A stretch of 64,000 bases of DNA, from the NCBI RefSeq assembly GCF_013170825.1, contig NZ_CP033365.1, positions 4,972,001 through 5,036,000 on the forward strand, read 5' to 3'. Below, one piece after another: positions 18,948-27,488 of the stretch. A program made the position numbers and the translations under genes. This DNA comes from Mesorhizobium sp. NZP2298. GTDB lineage: Bacteria; Pseudomonadota; Alphaproteobacteria; Rhizobiales; Rhizobiaceae. The stretch's first letter is position 1, and each line of letters begins with the position of its first letter. Below the pieces are notes generated by a model. That model searched no databases, was not told the DNA's origin, and saw only the letters and a program-made list of their open reading frames with translations.

Positions 18948-19406
18948 ATGGATATGAACGGGCAAGAGCGCATCGAAGCGCCAATCGACGCGGTATGGCG
19001 GGCGCTGAACGATCCGGAGACGCTGCGTGCCTGCATTCCGGGCTGCGAGACGCTGGAGAAGACGTCGGATACCGACATGACCGCGACCGTCGTGCTGCGG
19101 GTCGGACCGATCAAGGCGCGTTTCGAAGGTACGGTGGAACTGACCAATCTCAACCCGCCGCACTCCTACACGATCTCCGGAGAGGGCAAGGGCGGCATTG
19201 CCGGCTTCGCCAAGGGCGGGGCCGATGTCTCGCTGGCCGAGGATGGGCCAAATGCCACGATCCTCTCCTACACGGTCAAGGCCGATGTCGGCGGCAAGAT
19301 CGCCCAACTCGGCAGCCGGCTGATCGATTCGACCTCGCGCAAGCTTGCCGGCCAGTTCTTCACCAATCTCGGCAGCCAGATGACCGAGCAACCGATCTCG
19401 GCCTGA
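18948..19406 (+). CDS. coxG: CoxG family SRPBCC protein
   Basis: CoxG is a START/SRPBCC-fold protein of the CO dehydrogenase operon, reported to recruit the enzyme to the membrane and to deliver quinone. This version has 152 residues, starts MDMNGQERIEAPIDAVWRAL and shows the family core IPGCETLEK. It consists of the lipid-binding fold alone; longer CoxG proteins carry an extra C-terminal tail of roughly 50 residues that is absent here. It is the last cox gene in the window and is followed by a convergent patatin gene. Confidence 0.92.
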   Translation: MDMNGQERIEAPIDAVWRALNDPETLRACIPGCETLEKTSDTDMTATVVLRVGPIKARFEGTVELTNLNPPHSYTISGEGKGGIAGFAKGGADVSLAEDGPNATILSYTVKADVGGKIAQLGSRLIDSTSRKLAGQFFTNLGSQMTEQPISA

Positions 19407-19459
19407 CGGGGCAGAAGGAAAAGTTGCCAGTTCGGCACCCGCCGGTGCACGCGACTATT

Positions 19460-20344
19460 TCAGCGTGCAAGGCGTCGGCTCGAAGACGGTTGTCGTTTCG
19501 AGCCGATGACACGCTTTTCACGCGCCTCCACCACTCTCTCCAGCTCCCGCTTGAGTTGATCCTTGATATCAGCCGTCTCGTTCATCAGGGCGTCGATCTT
19601 CAGGAAATCGAGTACGCGGTATTTCGATACTGCCGGGCGGACCAGTATGTCGGGGCGGCATTGTTTCAGCTTGTTGGCGATGATCGACTGCATCATCAGC
19701 TGCGTGGCGCCGAACATCAGGTCGACGGAGGTGGGCCGCTTGCGGTCGACCTCTTCCGGCGCGCCGACGACGTCGACGCCGATGATGATGTCGGCGTCGT
19801 TCTCGATCAGGTCGAATGGCACGGGATTGTAGATGCCGCCATCGATCAGCAGCCTGCCGTCGCGCATCACCGGGCGGAACACGGCGGGAATGGCGGCCGA
19901 AGCGGCCAGTGCGGAATGCAGGTCGCCATCCGCGAACACCGCCAGCTTGTGGCCGAAGTAATCGGTCGCCGTCACCTTCAGCGGAATTTTCAGCTCGGCG
20001 AAGGTTTCGGGGATGGCCTCGGGCAGAAACGCCTTCAGGATTCGCTCGACATTGAACTGGCTGACACGGATGCCGTTCTGCATGGCTTCGGCGATCGTGC
20101 CCGGACGAGCGCGCCACATGCGGCTCGCCACCTCGGCGCGCCGGCCGAGGATCGAGCGTGCATAGTCGTGGATATCCTTGCCGGTCATGCCCGCGGCCAT
20201 GCCGGCGCCCATGATGGCACCGATCGATGAACCGGCGATCGCCACCGGCTTGATACCGAGTTCGTCCAGCACTTCGATGACATGAATATGCGCCAGCCCG
20301 CGCGCGCCGCCGCCGCCGAAAGCTATGCCGAAGGTCGGGCTCAT
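19460..20344 (-). CDS. patatin-like phospholipase family protein (RssA-like)
   Basis: This 294-residue lipid acyl hydrolase has the patatin signatures: the oxyanion loop GGGGARG at residues 10-16, the nucleophile motif GSSIG with Ser40, and the catalytic Asp in DGGIYNP near residue 167. It would cleave phospholipid or other lipid esters with a Ser-Asp dyad. There is no signal peptide, so it acts in the cytoplasm or at the inner membrane. Its start overlaps the stop of the upstream M16 gene by 4 bases, which places it in the same minus-strand operon. Confidence 0.9.
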   Translation of the reverse strand: MSPTFGIAFGGGGARGLAHIHVIEVLDELGIKPVAIAGSSIGAIMGAGMAAGMTGKDIHDYARSILGRRAEVASRMWRARPGTIAEAMQNGIRVSQFNVERILKAFLPEAIPETFAELKIPLKVTATDYFGHKLAVFADGDLHSALAASAAIPAVFRPVMRDGRLLIDGGIYNPVPFDLIENDADIIIGVDVVGAPEEVDRKRPTSVDLMFGATQLMMQSIIANKLKQCRPDILVRPAVSKYRVLDFLKIDALMNETADIKDQLKRELERVVEAREKRVIGSKRQPSSSRRLAR

Positions 20345-21816
20345 CCCTTGCCGGCCCCCGCCAGCCGAGGTCCGACCACCATGATGGTCGGCTCGGCTGT
20401 CAGCAGCTTTTTCGCCGCCGCCTTGACCTGGTCGAGCGTCACCGCGTTGATGTAGCCGGCGCGGCGCTGCATGTAGTCGATGCCGAGATCGTCGAGCTGC
20501 AATTCGACCAGCGTCGCGGCGATGGAACTCGATGAGTCCAGATTGTTGATAGCATAGGCGCCAATCAGGTATTTCTTGGTCGCCGCGAGTTCTGCCTCGG
20601 TCGGGCCGTTCTCGGCCAGCTGCTTGACGACATCGCGCACGATACCGAGCGTCTCGGCCGCGCGGTCGGAGCGCGTTCCGGTGGTGACAACCAGCGCGTT
20701 GGCATGGTCCTGGTTGACCAGCGAGGAATTGACGCCATAGGCCAGCCCGCGCTTTTCGCGCACCTCCTGGAACAGGCGCGAGGTGAAGGTGCCACCGCCG
20801 AGGATCTCGTTCATCAGCACCGCCGGGAAGAAATCCGCCGACTTGCGCTTCACGCCGGGCCAGGCGAGCTGCAGCGAGGTCTGCGGCAAGTCGTAATTGA
20901 CTTCCAGATGCTGCGCCAGGTTGGGCTCGATATCGGCGACAGGCGCCAGCGCCTGGTTCTGCGGCAGGTCACCGAACACCATGTCGAGCTTCTTCTTCAG
21001 CGTCTCGGCGTCGATGGCGCCGACCACTGCGATATGCAGGCCGCTGCGGGCGAACATCGCCTTGTGCAGGGCCTTCAGATCATCCTGCGTGATGGCCGCG
21101 ATGCTCCCCCTGGTGCCCTGGACCGAGCGCGAATAGGGATGGTCGCCATAGATGGCGCGCGCCCATTTGTTCTGCGCCACCGTGTCGGGGTCGTTCTCGT
21201 TGGCGATGATGCCGGACAGGATCTGGGCGCGGATGCGGTCGATCGGCGCCTGGTCAAAGCGCGGCTCGTTGACCGCCAGCCGCAACAGGTCGAACGCCTG
21301 GTCGCGCTGCTCGGCCAGCATGCGCATCGAACCATAGATGCCGTCGCGGGTCTCGTCGAAGCTCATCTCGGCTCCGGCATCGTCGAGCTTGATCTGGAAG
21401 GCTTCCGAATCGAGAGGCCCGGCGCCCTCATCGAACAGGCCAGTCATCAGATTGGCCAGACCTTCCTTGCCCACCGGGTCCTGCGTCGAGCCGCCGCCGA
21501 AGACGAAACGAACGGCGACGACCGGTACGGAATAATCCTCCACCAGCCAGGCCGTGACGCCTTTCGACGAGGTGACGGACTGGATCTCCATGGCGCGGGC
21601 GGCAAGCGCCGGCAGGACCAGGAAGAGGATGGCGAGGAGCAGAGTGACCAGCGGGACGCCGATATGTCTTGGCGACGATTTAGCAAGGTCGGCGCTGCCC
21701 CTCACCTGCCTGCCGGCATCCTCTCCCGGAAAGCGGTCGGACGGACGCTCCGAGCGCCGATTTCGCCAATCACCGGCTTTTGCGGTACCAACGCCCATGG
21801 GGATCGAGCTCATCAT
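20341..21816 (-). CDS. M16 family peptidase, non-catalytic partner subunit
   Basis: This is an insulinase-family (M16) protein of about 491 residues that lacks the HxxEH zinc motif; the equivalent position reads GLANLMTGLFDEGAG. It keeps the second-subunit features (GGGTFTSRLFQEVREKRGLA). In such pairs this subunit helps form the substrate chamber with the HxxEH-bearing partner, encoded immediately upstream. The ATG at 21816 overlaps that partner's stop by 1 base. Unusually, about 65 residues of arginine-rich sequence precede a hydrophobic export signal (LVTLLLAILFLVLPALAARA), and the DNA under them resembles an intergenic repeat. Confidence 0.88.
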   Translation of the reverse strand: MMSSIPMGVGTAKAGDWRNRRSERPSDRFPGEDAGRQVRGSADLAKSSPRHIGVPLVTLLLAILFLVLPALAARAMEIQSVTSSKGVTAWLVEDYSVPVVAVRFVFGGGSTQDPVGKEGLANLMTGLFDEGAGPLDSEAFQIKLDDAGAEMSFDETRDGIYGSMRMLAEQRDQAFDLLRLAVNEPRFDQAPIDRIRAQILSGIIANENDPDTVAQNKWARAIYGDHPYSRSVQGTRGSIAAITQDDLKALHKAMFARSGLHIAVVGAIDAETLKKKLDMVFGDLPQNQALAPVADIEPNLAQHLEVNYDLPQTSLQLAWPGVKRKSADFFPAVLMNEILGGGTFTSRLFQEVREKRGLAYGVNSSLVNQDHANALVVTTGTRSDRAAETLGIVRDVVKQLAENGPTEAELAATKKYLIGAYAINNLDSSSSIAATLVELQLDDLGIDYMQRRAGYINAVTLDQVKAAAKKLLTAEPTIMVVGPRLAGAGKG

Positions 21817-23168
21817 CAATTCCCCGCCTGTTGCTGCGGCAAGAGATAGCCGGTGGTCGAGCGAGCCAGCACCAGGTAGCGTGCGGCGACGGCCTTGACC
21901 TCGTCGGCCGTGACCTTTCGGATACGGTCCGGCCATTGCTGGACATCCTGCACATTGCCGCCAGTGGCGAGCGTCGAGCCATACATTTCGGCCATGGAGT
22001 CCTGTTTGTCGCGGGTAAAGACCATCGACCTGATATAGCGGTCCTTGGCCTTTTCAAGCTCATCGGATGTGACGCCATCGCTGGCGATGCGCGCCACCTC
22101 GGCATCGACCGCGGCCTCGACGTCGGCCAGCTTGGCGTCGCCGCGCGGCGCGCCGTAGACGGTGAAATTGGTGTCGTCGAGCATGGTGCCCTGGAAATAC
22201 GCACCGGCATTGGAGGCGATGCCCTGCTTGACCACAAGCGCCTGGTAGAGCCGGCTGCGGTTGCCACCGCCGAGGATTTCGGCAAGCAGGTCAAGCGCCT
22301 CGGCCTCGCCCGGCTTGGCGGTGTGGTAGGACGGCACCACCCATTGCGTCGAGAAACTCGGCACGCTGACGCGGGCGTCGGAGAGCGTGACGGTGCGCTT
22401 GGTGTTCTGCTCCGGCTCGACCGGGCGGATGCGCGGCGGCAGGTCCGGGCCGCGCGCCACCTTGCCATAGGTCTTCTCAGCCAGCGCCTTCACCGTCTCC
22501 GGTTCGACATCGCCGGCCACGATCAGCACGGCATTGTTGGGCCGGTAGTATTTGTCATAGAAGGCGGTGGCGTCGGTGCGGTTCAGCTGTTCCATCTCCT
22601 GCATCCAGCCGATGACCGGAATGCGATAGGGCTGGTTCTGCCACAGCGTGGCATCGACTTCCTCGTCGAGCACCGCCTGCGGATTGTTGTCGATGCGCGA
22701 ACGGCGTTCTTCGAGGATGACATCGCGCTCGGTCTTGATGACATCGTCTGTGAGGATGAGGTTGCGCATGCGGTCAGCCTCGAAGCCCATCATCTGCTCG
22801 AGCGCCGACGGCGCCACCGTCTCGTGGAAGGCGGTGTAGTCGTAGGAGGTGAAGGCGTTGTTGGAGCCGCCAATGTCGGAGACGGCGCGGTCGAACTCTC
22901 CGGCCGCGTGATTTGTCGTCGCCTTGAACATCAGATGTTCGAAGAAATGGGCGATGCCGGATTTTCCCGGCGGCTCGTCGGCGCTGCCGATCTTGTACCA
23001 CACCATGTGAGTGACGATCGGCGCGCGATGGTCGGGAATGACCACCACTTCCATGCCGTTGTCGAGCAGGAAGTTGGTGACCGTGCCATCATCGGCTGCA
23101 AGGGCGGGGCTGATCAGTGCCAGAGCGGTCGTCAGCAGCATTGCGCGCAGCCATTCAGGACGTTTCAT
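21816..23168 (-). CDS. M16 family zinc metallopeptidase (pitrilysin-like), catalytic subunit
   Basis: This 450-residue secreted or periplasmic zinc peptidase has an N-terminal signal peptide (about residues 1-25, ending ALAADDG) and the inverted zinc motif HFFEH, with His74, Glu77 and His78. The later Glu ligand lies in the [10 protein letters not shown] to HETVAPS region. M16 peptidases degrade small peptides inside a clamshell made of two domains or two subunits. It forms an operon with the non-catalytic M16 subunit and the patatin gene downstream. Confidence 0.93.
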   Translation of the reverse strand: MKRPEWLRAMLLTTALALISPALAADDGTVTNFLLDNGMEVVVIPDHRAPIVTHMVWYKIGSADEPPGKSGIAHFFEHLMFKATTNHAAGEFDRAVSDIGGSNNAFTSYDYTAFHETVAPSALEQMMGFEADRMRNLILTDDVIKTERDVILEERRSRIDNNPQAVLDEEVDATLWQNQPYRIPVIGWMQEMEQLNRTDATAFYDKYYRPNNAVLIVAGDVEPETVKALAEKTYGKVARGPDLPPRIRPVEPEQNTKRTVTLSDARVSVPSFSTQWVVPSYHTAKPGEAEALDLLAEILGGGNRSRLYQALVVKQGIASNAGAYFQGTMLDDTNFTVYGAPRGDAKLADVEAAVDAEVARIASDGVTSDELEKAKDRYIRSMVFTRDKQDSMAEMYGSTLATGGNVQDVQQWPDRIRKVTADEVKAVAARYLVLARSTTGYLLPQQQAGN

Positions 23169-23295
23169 TGATGGCTCCGGTTGTCATGGCGGGACGATAG
23201 GCGGGGTTGCCAGCCGAGGCAAAGCGATTTGTTCGTCATTTTGAAGGCGCTCGGCCTACCCGTTGCCTTCGGAAGGGATCGCGAACGCGGGCGTA

Positions 23296-23850
23296 TCAGT
23301 CAGCCTCGATGAAACGGATCACGGTTTCGCCGTAATTGCGCTCATCCAGCACGGAAAAGCCCGGGCCTGGTTCAAAGGGAACCACCGCCGTCTCCTCGAC
23401 CACGCACAGCGCGCCGGGGCGCAGCCAGCCGCCGGCTTTCGCCGACCGCAAGGCAAGCTCGCCAAGGCCCTTGCCGTAGGGCGGATCGGCGAAGACAAGG
23501 CCAAACGGCGCCAGCGTGCCCGCCTCGCCAAGGCCTGTCGCATCACGACGAAAAATCTTGGTGCGGCCGGTCAGGCCGAAGGCCTCGACATTGTCGCGGA
23601 TCAGGCCACGGCCTTCGGCCGATTCCTCGATGAAGACACCATAGGATGCTCCGCGCGACAGCGCCTCCAGACCCAGCGCGCCGGTTCCGGCGAACAGGTC
23701 GAGCACGCGCGCGCCGTCCAACTGTTCGGCAAAACGATGCGCCAGCACGTTGAAGACGGCCTCGCGGGTGCGGTCGGTCGTCGGACGGATGGCGCTGCTG
23801 CGAGGCGTCGCCAGCGGACGCCCACGAAACTCACCACCGACGATTCTCAT
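23296..23850 (-). CDS. rsmD: 16S rRNA (guanine(966)-N(2))-methyltransferase
   Basis: RsmD methylates G966 of 16S rRNA using S-adenosylmethionine. The 184-residue protein has the SAM-binding motif LDLFAGTGALGLEALSRGA near residue 50 and the catalytic DPPYGKGL near residue 127. It starts MRIVGGEFRGRPL, which is typical. The start overlaps the end of the pseudouridine synthase gene by 4 bases, so two RNA-modification genes are coupled. Length and motifs are complete. Confidence 0.94.
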   Translation of the reverse strand: MRIVGGEFRGRPLATPRSSAIRPTTDRTREAVFNVLAHRFAEQLDGARVLDLFAGTGALGLEALSRGASYGVFIEESAEGRGLIRDNVEAFGLTGRTKIFRRDATGLGEAGTLAPFGLVFADPPYGKGLGELALRSAKAGGWLRPGALCVVEETAVVPFEPGPGFSVLDERNYGETVIRFIEAD

Positions 23851-25838
23851 CTTGTCCGGGGACCCTTGGGGCCGCCGCGCGGCCGCTCACCGCCGCCGGC
23901 GCCGCCAGGACGCTCGCCACGCGGCTTGCCGAACGGCTTGGCGCCTGCCGGTTTGCCGCCGGGTTTGCCATAGGACGGTTTGAACGACGCCTTGCGCGCC
24001 TTGGCGTCGGCCGCCTTGGCGGCATCGGCTTCCGCCCTGCCTTTGCCGATCGGCCGGGCACCAGGCGCCATCCAGACATTGGCCTTGCGCTGGCCGGGCG
24101 GCTCGATCGGCCGCTGCTCGCGCTCGGATTTCTTGCCGCCACGAGGTTTGTCGCCGAAGCCACCGCGCGGCTTGTCGCCAAAACTGCCGCGTGGCTTGTC
24201 ACCAAAGCCACCACGCTCTGGCCTCGGACCACGCTCGCCAAAGCTCTTTTCCGGCCGCGCGCTCCTTTCGGGGCTTGTCGACAATTTGCCGAGCGCCTCG
24301 TCGCGGCTGCCTTCCCGGCGCTTGCGGTTCTTGATCAGCCCGCCCTCGCCGATCGGCCGGCGCTCGCCATCACGCGTGAATTTCGGCCGTTCGGGTTCCG
24401 GCTCGCGAACTTCAGTGCGCCGCACCGGCTTGTTGGAAAAGGGTTTTGCTATCTCGGCGTCGAAATTGGCGCCGGATTCCTCCACCAGGCGTTCGCCAAG
24501 CTGGTCGCGCAGCACGCGGCCCTTGATCTCCAGCACGTGACCTTCGGGAAGGTCCTCGAGCTGGAACGGGCCGTAGGAGATGCGGATCAGCCGCGTCACG
24601 TCGAGGCCGAGCGCGCCGAGGATGTTCTTCACTTCCCGGTTCTTGCCTTCGCGCAGGCCGATTGTCAGCCAGGCATTGGAGCCCTGCTCGCGGTCGAGGC
24701 TGGCTTCGATGGCGCCATAGAACACCCCATCGACGGCAATGCCTTCGCGCAGGCCGGCAAGCGCGCTTTCCTCGACCTTGCCGTGGACGCGCACGCGGTA
24801 GCGGCGCAGCCAGCCGGTGGCCGGCAGTTCGAGCACGCGCGACAGGCCACCATCATTGGTGAGCAGCAGCAGGCCTTCGGTGTTGATGTCGAGCCGGCCG
24901 ATGGTCATCAGCCGCGGCAATTCGGCCGGCAGCACGTCGAAGACGGTCTTGCGGCCCTCGGGATCACGGTTGGTGGTGACGACGCCAGCCGGCTTGTGGA
25001 ACAAGAACAGGCGTGTGCGTTCGATCGGCGGGATCTCCATGCCGTCGAGATGGATGATGTCGCCAGGCATGACATTGAACGCCGGCGAAGACAGCGCCCG
25101 GCCATTGACCTTGACGCGGCCGGCGGCGATCAGTTCCTCGGCATCGCGGCGCGAGGCAAGCCCGGCGCGCGCCAGCCGCTTGGCGATGCGTTCGCCGGCC
25201 TCTTCCGTGGCCTCGGCGGGCCGAGGTCGCGGCTTGAAGCCTGCTGATGCCCCTTGCGGCCGATCACTGAAGTCGCGTTTGGGACGGTCAGAAAAGTCAC
25301 GCTTCGGACGATCGCCGAAATCGCGCTTGGGGCGGTCGAAACGCTTTTCGCCACCCTCTGCCAAAGCGGCAACCGGACGGTCGCCACGCGGCGCGTAGGG
25401 TTTGCGCGGTCCTTCACGCTTCTCGTAGGGTTTGCGTGGGCCTTCACGCTTCTCGTAGGGCTTGCGCTCGCCCTCAGCCGCCATTGGCCGTTCGCCGCGC
25501 GGTGCGTAGGGTTTGCGTGGTCCTTCGCGCTTCTCGTAGGGCTTGCGCTCGCCTTCTGCCGCCACGGGCCGGTCGCCGCGCGGCGCGTAGGGCTTGCGCG
25601 GTCCTTCGCGCTTCTCATACGGCTTGCCCGCGGGGCGCGGCCCCTTGCTGAATGGCTTGTCGCCGCCCTTGAAGTCGCGCTTCGGGCGCTCGCCCTCGGC
25701 GGCCATCGGCCGATCGCCGCGCGGCGCGTAGGGTTTCTTGGCGCCGAAGGATGGCTTGCCGCCCCTGTCGCCTCGCGGAGCCGAGGGTTTCTTGCCCGGA
25801 CCTTTTTGGCGCGGAGATTTCTTGTCGTTGTCGTCCAT
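23847..25838 (-). CDS. rluB: RluB/RsuA-family 23S rRNA pseudouridine synthase with long repetitive tails
   Basis: The central part is a standard large-subunit pseudouridine synthase: an S4 RNA-binding domain (RIAKRLARAGLASRRDAEEL) followed by the catalytic domain with Asp in GRLDINTEGLLLLTNDG. It is wrapped in low-complexity basic tails. The roughly 220-residue N-terminal tail repeats KPYEKREGPRKPYAPRGDRP-like units, and the tail of about 190 residues at the C-terminus repeats GDKPRGGF-type units, giving about 663 residues in all. Such tails may help RNA binding. I use the ATG at 25838; the open frame further upstream crosses a RIME-like repeat. Confidence 0.9.
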   Translation of the reverse strand: MDDNDKKSPRQKGPGKKPSAPRGDRGGKPSFGAKKPYAPRGDRPMAAEGERPKRDFKGGDKPFSKGPRPAGKPYEKREGPRKPYAPRGDRPVAAEGERKPYEKREGPRKPYAPRGERPMAAEGERKPYEKREGPRKPYEKREGPRKPYAPRGDRPVAALAEGGEKRFDRPKRDFGDRPKRDFSDRPKRDFSDRPQGASAGFKPRPRPAEATEEAGERIAKRLARAGLASRRDAEELIAAGRVKVNGRALSSPAFNVMPGDIIHLDGMEIPPIERTRLFLFHKPAGVVTTNRDPEGRKTVFDVLPAELPRLMTIGRLDINTEGLLLLTNDGGLSRVLELPATGWLRRYRVRVHGKVEESALAGLREGIAVDGVFYGAIEASLDREQGSNAWLTIGLREGKNREVKNILGALGLDVTRLIRISYGPFQLEDLPEGHVLEIKGRVLRDQLGERLVEESGANFDAEIAKPFSNKPVRRTEVREPEPERPKFTRDGERRPIGEGGLIKNRKRREGSRDEALGKLSTSPERSARPEKSFGERGPRPERGGFGDKPRGSFGDKPRGGFGDKPRGGKKSEREQRPIEPPGQRKANVWMAPGARPIGKGRAEADAAKAADAKARKASFKPSYGKPGGKPAGAKPFGKPRGERPGGAGGGERPRGGPKGPRTR

Positions 25839-25860
25839 GTGGCCTTTGTCCGTTTGCGCT

Positions 25861-25965
25861 GCTACAGCGTGGCGCATCCTTTCGGGCGCGCAACGAACGC
25901 TGTAGCACTTTGATTTGGCGCATGATCTTTTCTGAAAATCGAGTCCGATTTTCAGGCTGATGCGC
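25861..25965. repeat. RIME-like double palindrome
   Basis: Two adjacent palindromes lie between the divergent rluB and tadA genes. The first has perfect 10-bp arms GCTACAGCGT (25861-25870) and ACGCTGTAGC (25897-25906). The second runs from 25918 to 25965, with GCGCAT and ATGCGC ends and TGAAAATCG facing CGATTTTCA inside. The two-palindrome layout and roughly 105-bp size fit the Rhizobium-specific intergenic mosaic elements described for Sinorhizobium and relatives. It may affect expression of both flanking genes. Confidence 0.7.
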
Positions 25966-26079
25966 TCAATAACAGGATCATCAGAGTTTGTCAGGGAAAA
26001 GTGGCGACCGGTTTTTCCGGCAAGACAAGCGAAAATCAAAAGCCTGGAGTGGCGAGGAGACAATCGGAATGGAAACCGC

Positions 26080-26535
26080 GTGAAGCGGCCGGATTTCATG
26101 GCGGCGGCGCTGAAGGAGGCCGAAGCGGCAGCCTTGCGCGGCGAAGTGCCTGTCGGCGCCGTCATCGCCATGGGCAACACAATCGTGGCCAGTGCCGGCA
26201 ACCGTACCCGCGAGCTGGCGGACCCGACGGCGCATGCCGAGATGCTGGTCATCCGCGAAGCCTGTGAGAAACTCTCAAGCGAGCGGCTTACCGGCCACGA
26301 TCTCTATGTGACGCTGGAACCTTGCGCCATGTGCGCCGGCGCCATTTCCTTCGCCAGGCTGCGCCGTCTCTATTTCGGTGCCGCGGACGAAAAGGGCGGT
26401 GCGGTGGTCAACGGCGTGCGCTTCTTCGCCTCGCCGACCTGTCACCACACGCCAGACATCTATCCGGGCATGGGAGAGACCGAAGCGGCCCTGCTGCTCA
26501 AGGAATTTTTCAGGGAACGTCGCGACTTGCTCTAG
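26080..26535 (+). CDS. tadA: tRNA-specific adenosine deaminase
   Basis: TadA deaminates adenosine 34 to inosine in tRNA-Arg(ACG), which is essential for decoding. The catalytic signatures are HAEMLVIREA (zinc ligand His and proton-shuttle Glu) and PCAMCAGAI (two zinc-binding Cys). I place the start at the GTG at 26080, which gives KRPDFMAAALKEAE and 151 residues; ATG at 26098 is an alternative. The longer open frame begins inside intergenic DNA next to a repeat. It is divergent from rluB. Confidence 0.93.
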   Translation: MKRPDFMAAALKEAEAAALRGEVPVGAVIAMGNTIVASAGNRTRELADPTAHAEMLVIREACEKLSSERLTGHDLYVTLEPCAMCAGAISFARLRRLYFGAADEKGGAVVNGVRFFASPTCHHTPDIYPGMGETEAALLLKEFFRERRDLL

Positions 26536-27209
26536 AGCGACGGCAACCAGTCGAACCAGCCGCCCTTCTTGCCTTCCGCCTGTTTCTTCAAACGGCGTTC
26601 CTTCTTGTACTCGTCTTCGCCGAGTTCGTTCTGTGGCGCGGCGTCCGATGCGACACGGTAGGCCAAGGGCGGCTCGCTCAAATACTTGCGCGTGTTCGGA
26701 TCGCCCTGCTTGCTCTCGGCGAGACGGCGCTGGATTTCGGCGGCGCGACCCTTGTCGGAATCAGCAGGCGACCAAGCCGGCGGGTGGCTGGAGCCAGACT
26801 CTTCCATAGCTTTTTTCACCGCAGCCGGATCCGTCTGCACATCATCAACGATCTCCGCCTGGTAGTTCGGATCGTTCTGATGGGCGGTGGCGTCGGCGCG
26901 CAAGCGCGCGCGGCGCTGCTCGGGCGATTCGGGCCATTCGGCGCTTGCCGTCTCGATGCTGTCCTGCGGTACAGGCAGGGCTTCCTTCTGTCCGGGCCCG
27001 GGCTTTACCAAGGTGGGGCGCGGCTTGTAGTCGATCGGTTCCCTGCGCTTCGGCGCGAAGGAAACGGCGCCGGTGAGATCCCCGGCGAGCTGTTCGGCGG
27101 CAGTCTTGTCGGTGCCATAGGTCGGAGAGCCCATGCAGCCGGACAAAGCGAGGCCCGATGCGACAAGCGGCGCCAGCAGCGCGAGGCGCGCATTATATCT
27201 CTCGGTCAT
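26532..27209 (-). CDS. putative lipoprotein of unknown function
   Basis: This protein of about 225 residues has a clear lipoprotein signal from the ATG at 27209 (MTERYNARLALLAPLVASGL), with lipobox LSGC, so the mature protein is probably lipid-anchored. The remainder is hydrophilic, rich in charged residues and Pro, and ends GWFDWLPSL. I do not recognise a functional domain. It converges with tadA, overlapping its end by 4 bases. Conserved Rhizobiales lipoproteins of this style occur next to ileS, but no function is proposed. Confidence 0.7.
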   Translation of the reverse strand: MTERYNARLALLAPLVASGLALSGCMGSPTYGTDKTAAEQLAGDLTGAVSFAPKRREPIDYKPRPTLVKPGPGQKEALPVPQDSIETASAEWPESPEQRRARLRADATAHQNDPNYQAEIVDDVQTDPAAVKKAMEESGSSHPPAWSPADSDKGRAAEIQRRLAESKQGDPNTRKYLSEPPLAYRVASDAAPQNELGEDEYKKERRLKKQAEGKKGGWFDWLPSL

Positions 27210-27432
27210 GCCAAAAAGTCCCACTCTAGACAGCCTCTCGATCGCCACCGGTCTTGATGTCCGGCCCCCATCGTCCAAGCACTTGCGACGGAAATCCGGC
27301 GACAATTTGTCTTCCGGAGTTTCGCGTGTTTACCTCAACCGCTCGTTAAGGGCAACGCACGGGCGGATCCGCGCCGCCCTGCGTGGCATTTGTGCACCGA
27401 TATGCCGCGCATCCGGCCACGCGCGCCGTGAT

Positions 27433-27479
27433 CCCAAAACCGCGGCACACCCTCGGGCCAGGCCCGAGAGTGGTTTGGG
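27433..27479 (-). terminator. nested hairpin downstream of ileS, possible terminator
   Basis: About 20 bases after the ileS stop lies a strong stem CTCGGGCC / GGCCCGAG (27452-27468), enclosed by an outer CCCAAAAC / GGTTTGGG pairing. There is no run of U after it, so intrinsic termination is uncertain. It could also protect the 3' end of the transcript. Confidence 0.35.
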
Positions 27480-27488
27480 CGACATGCA

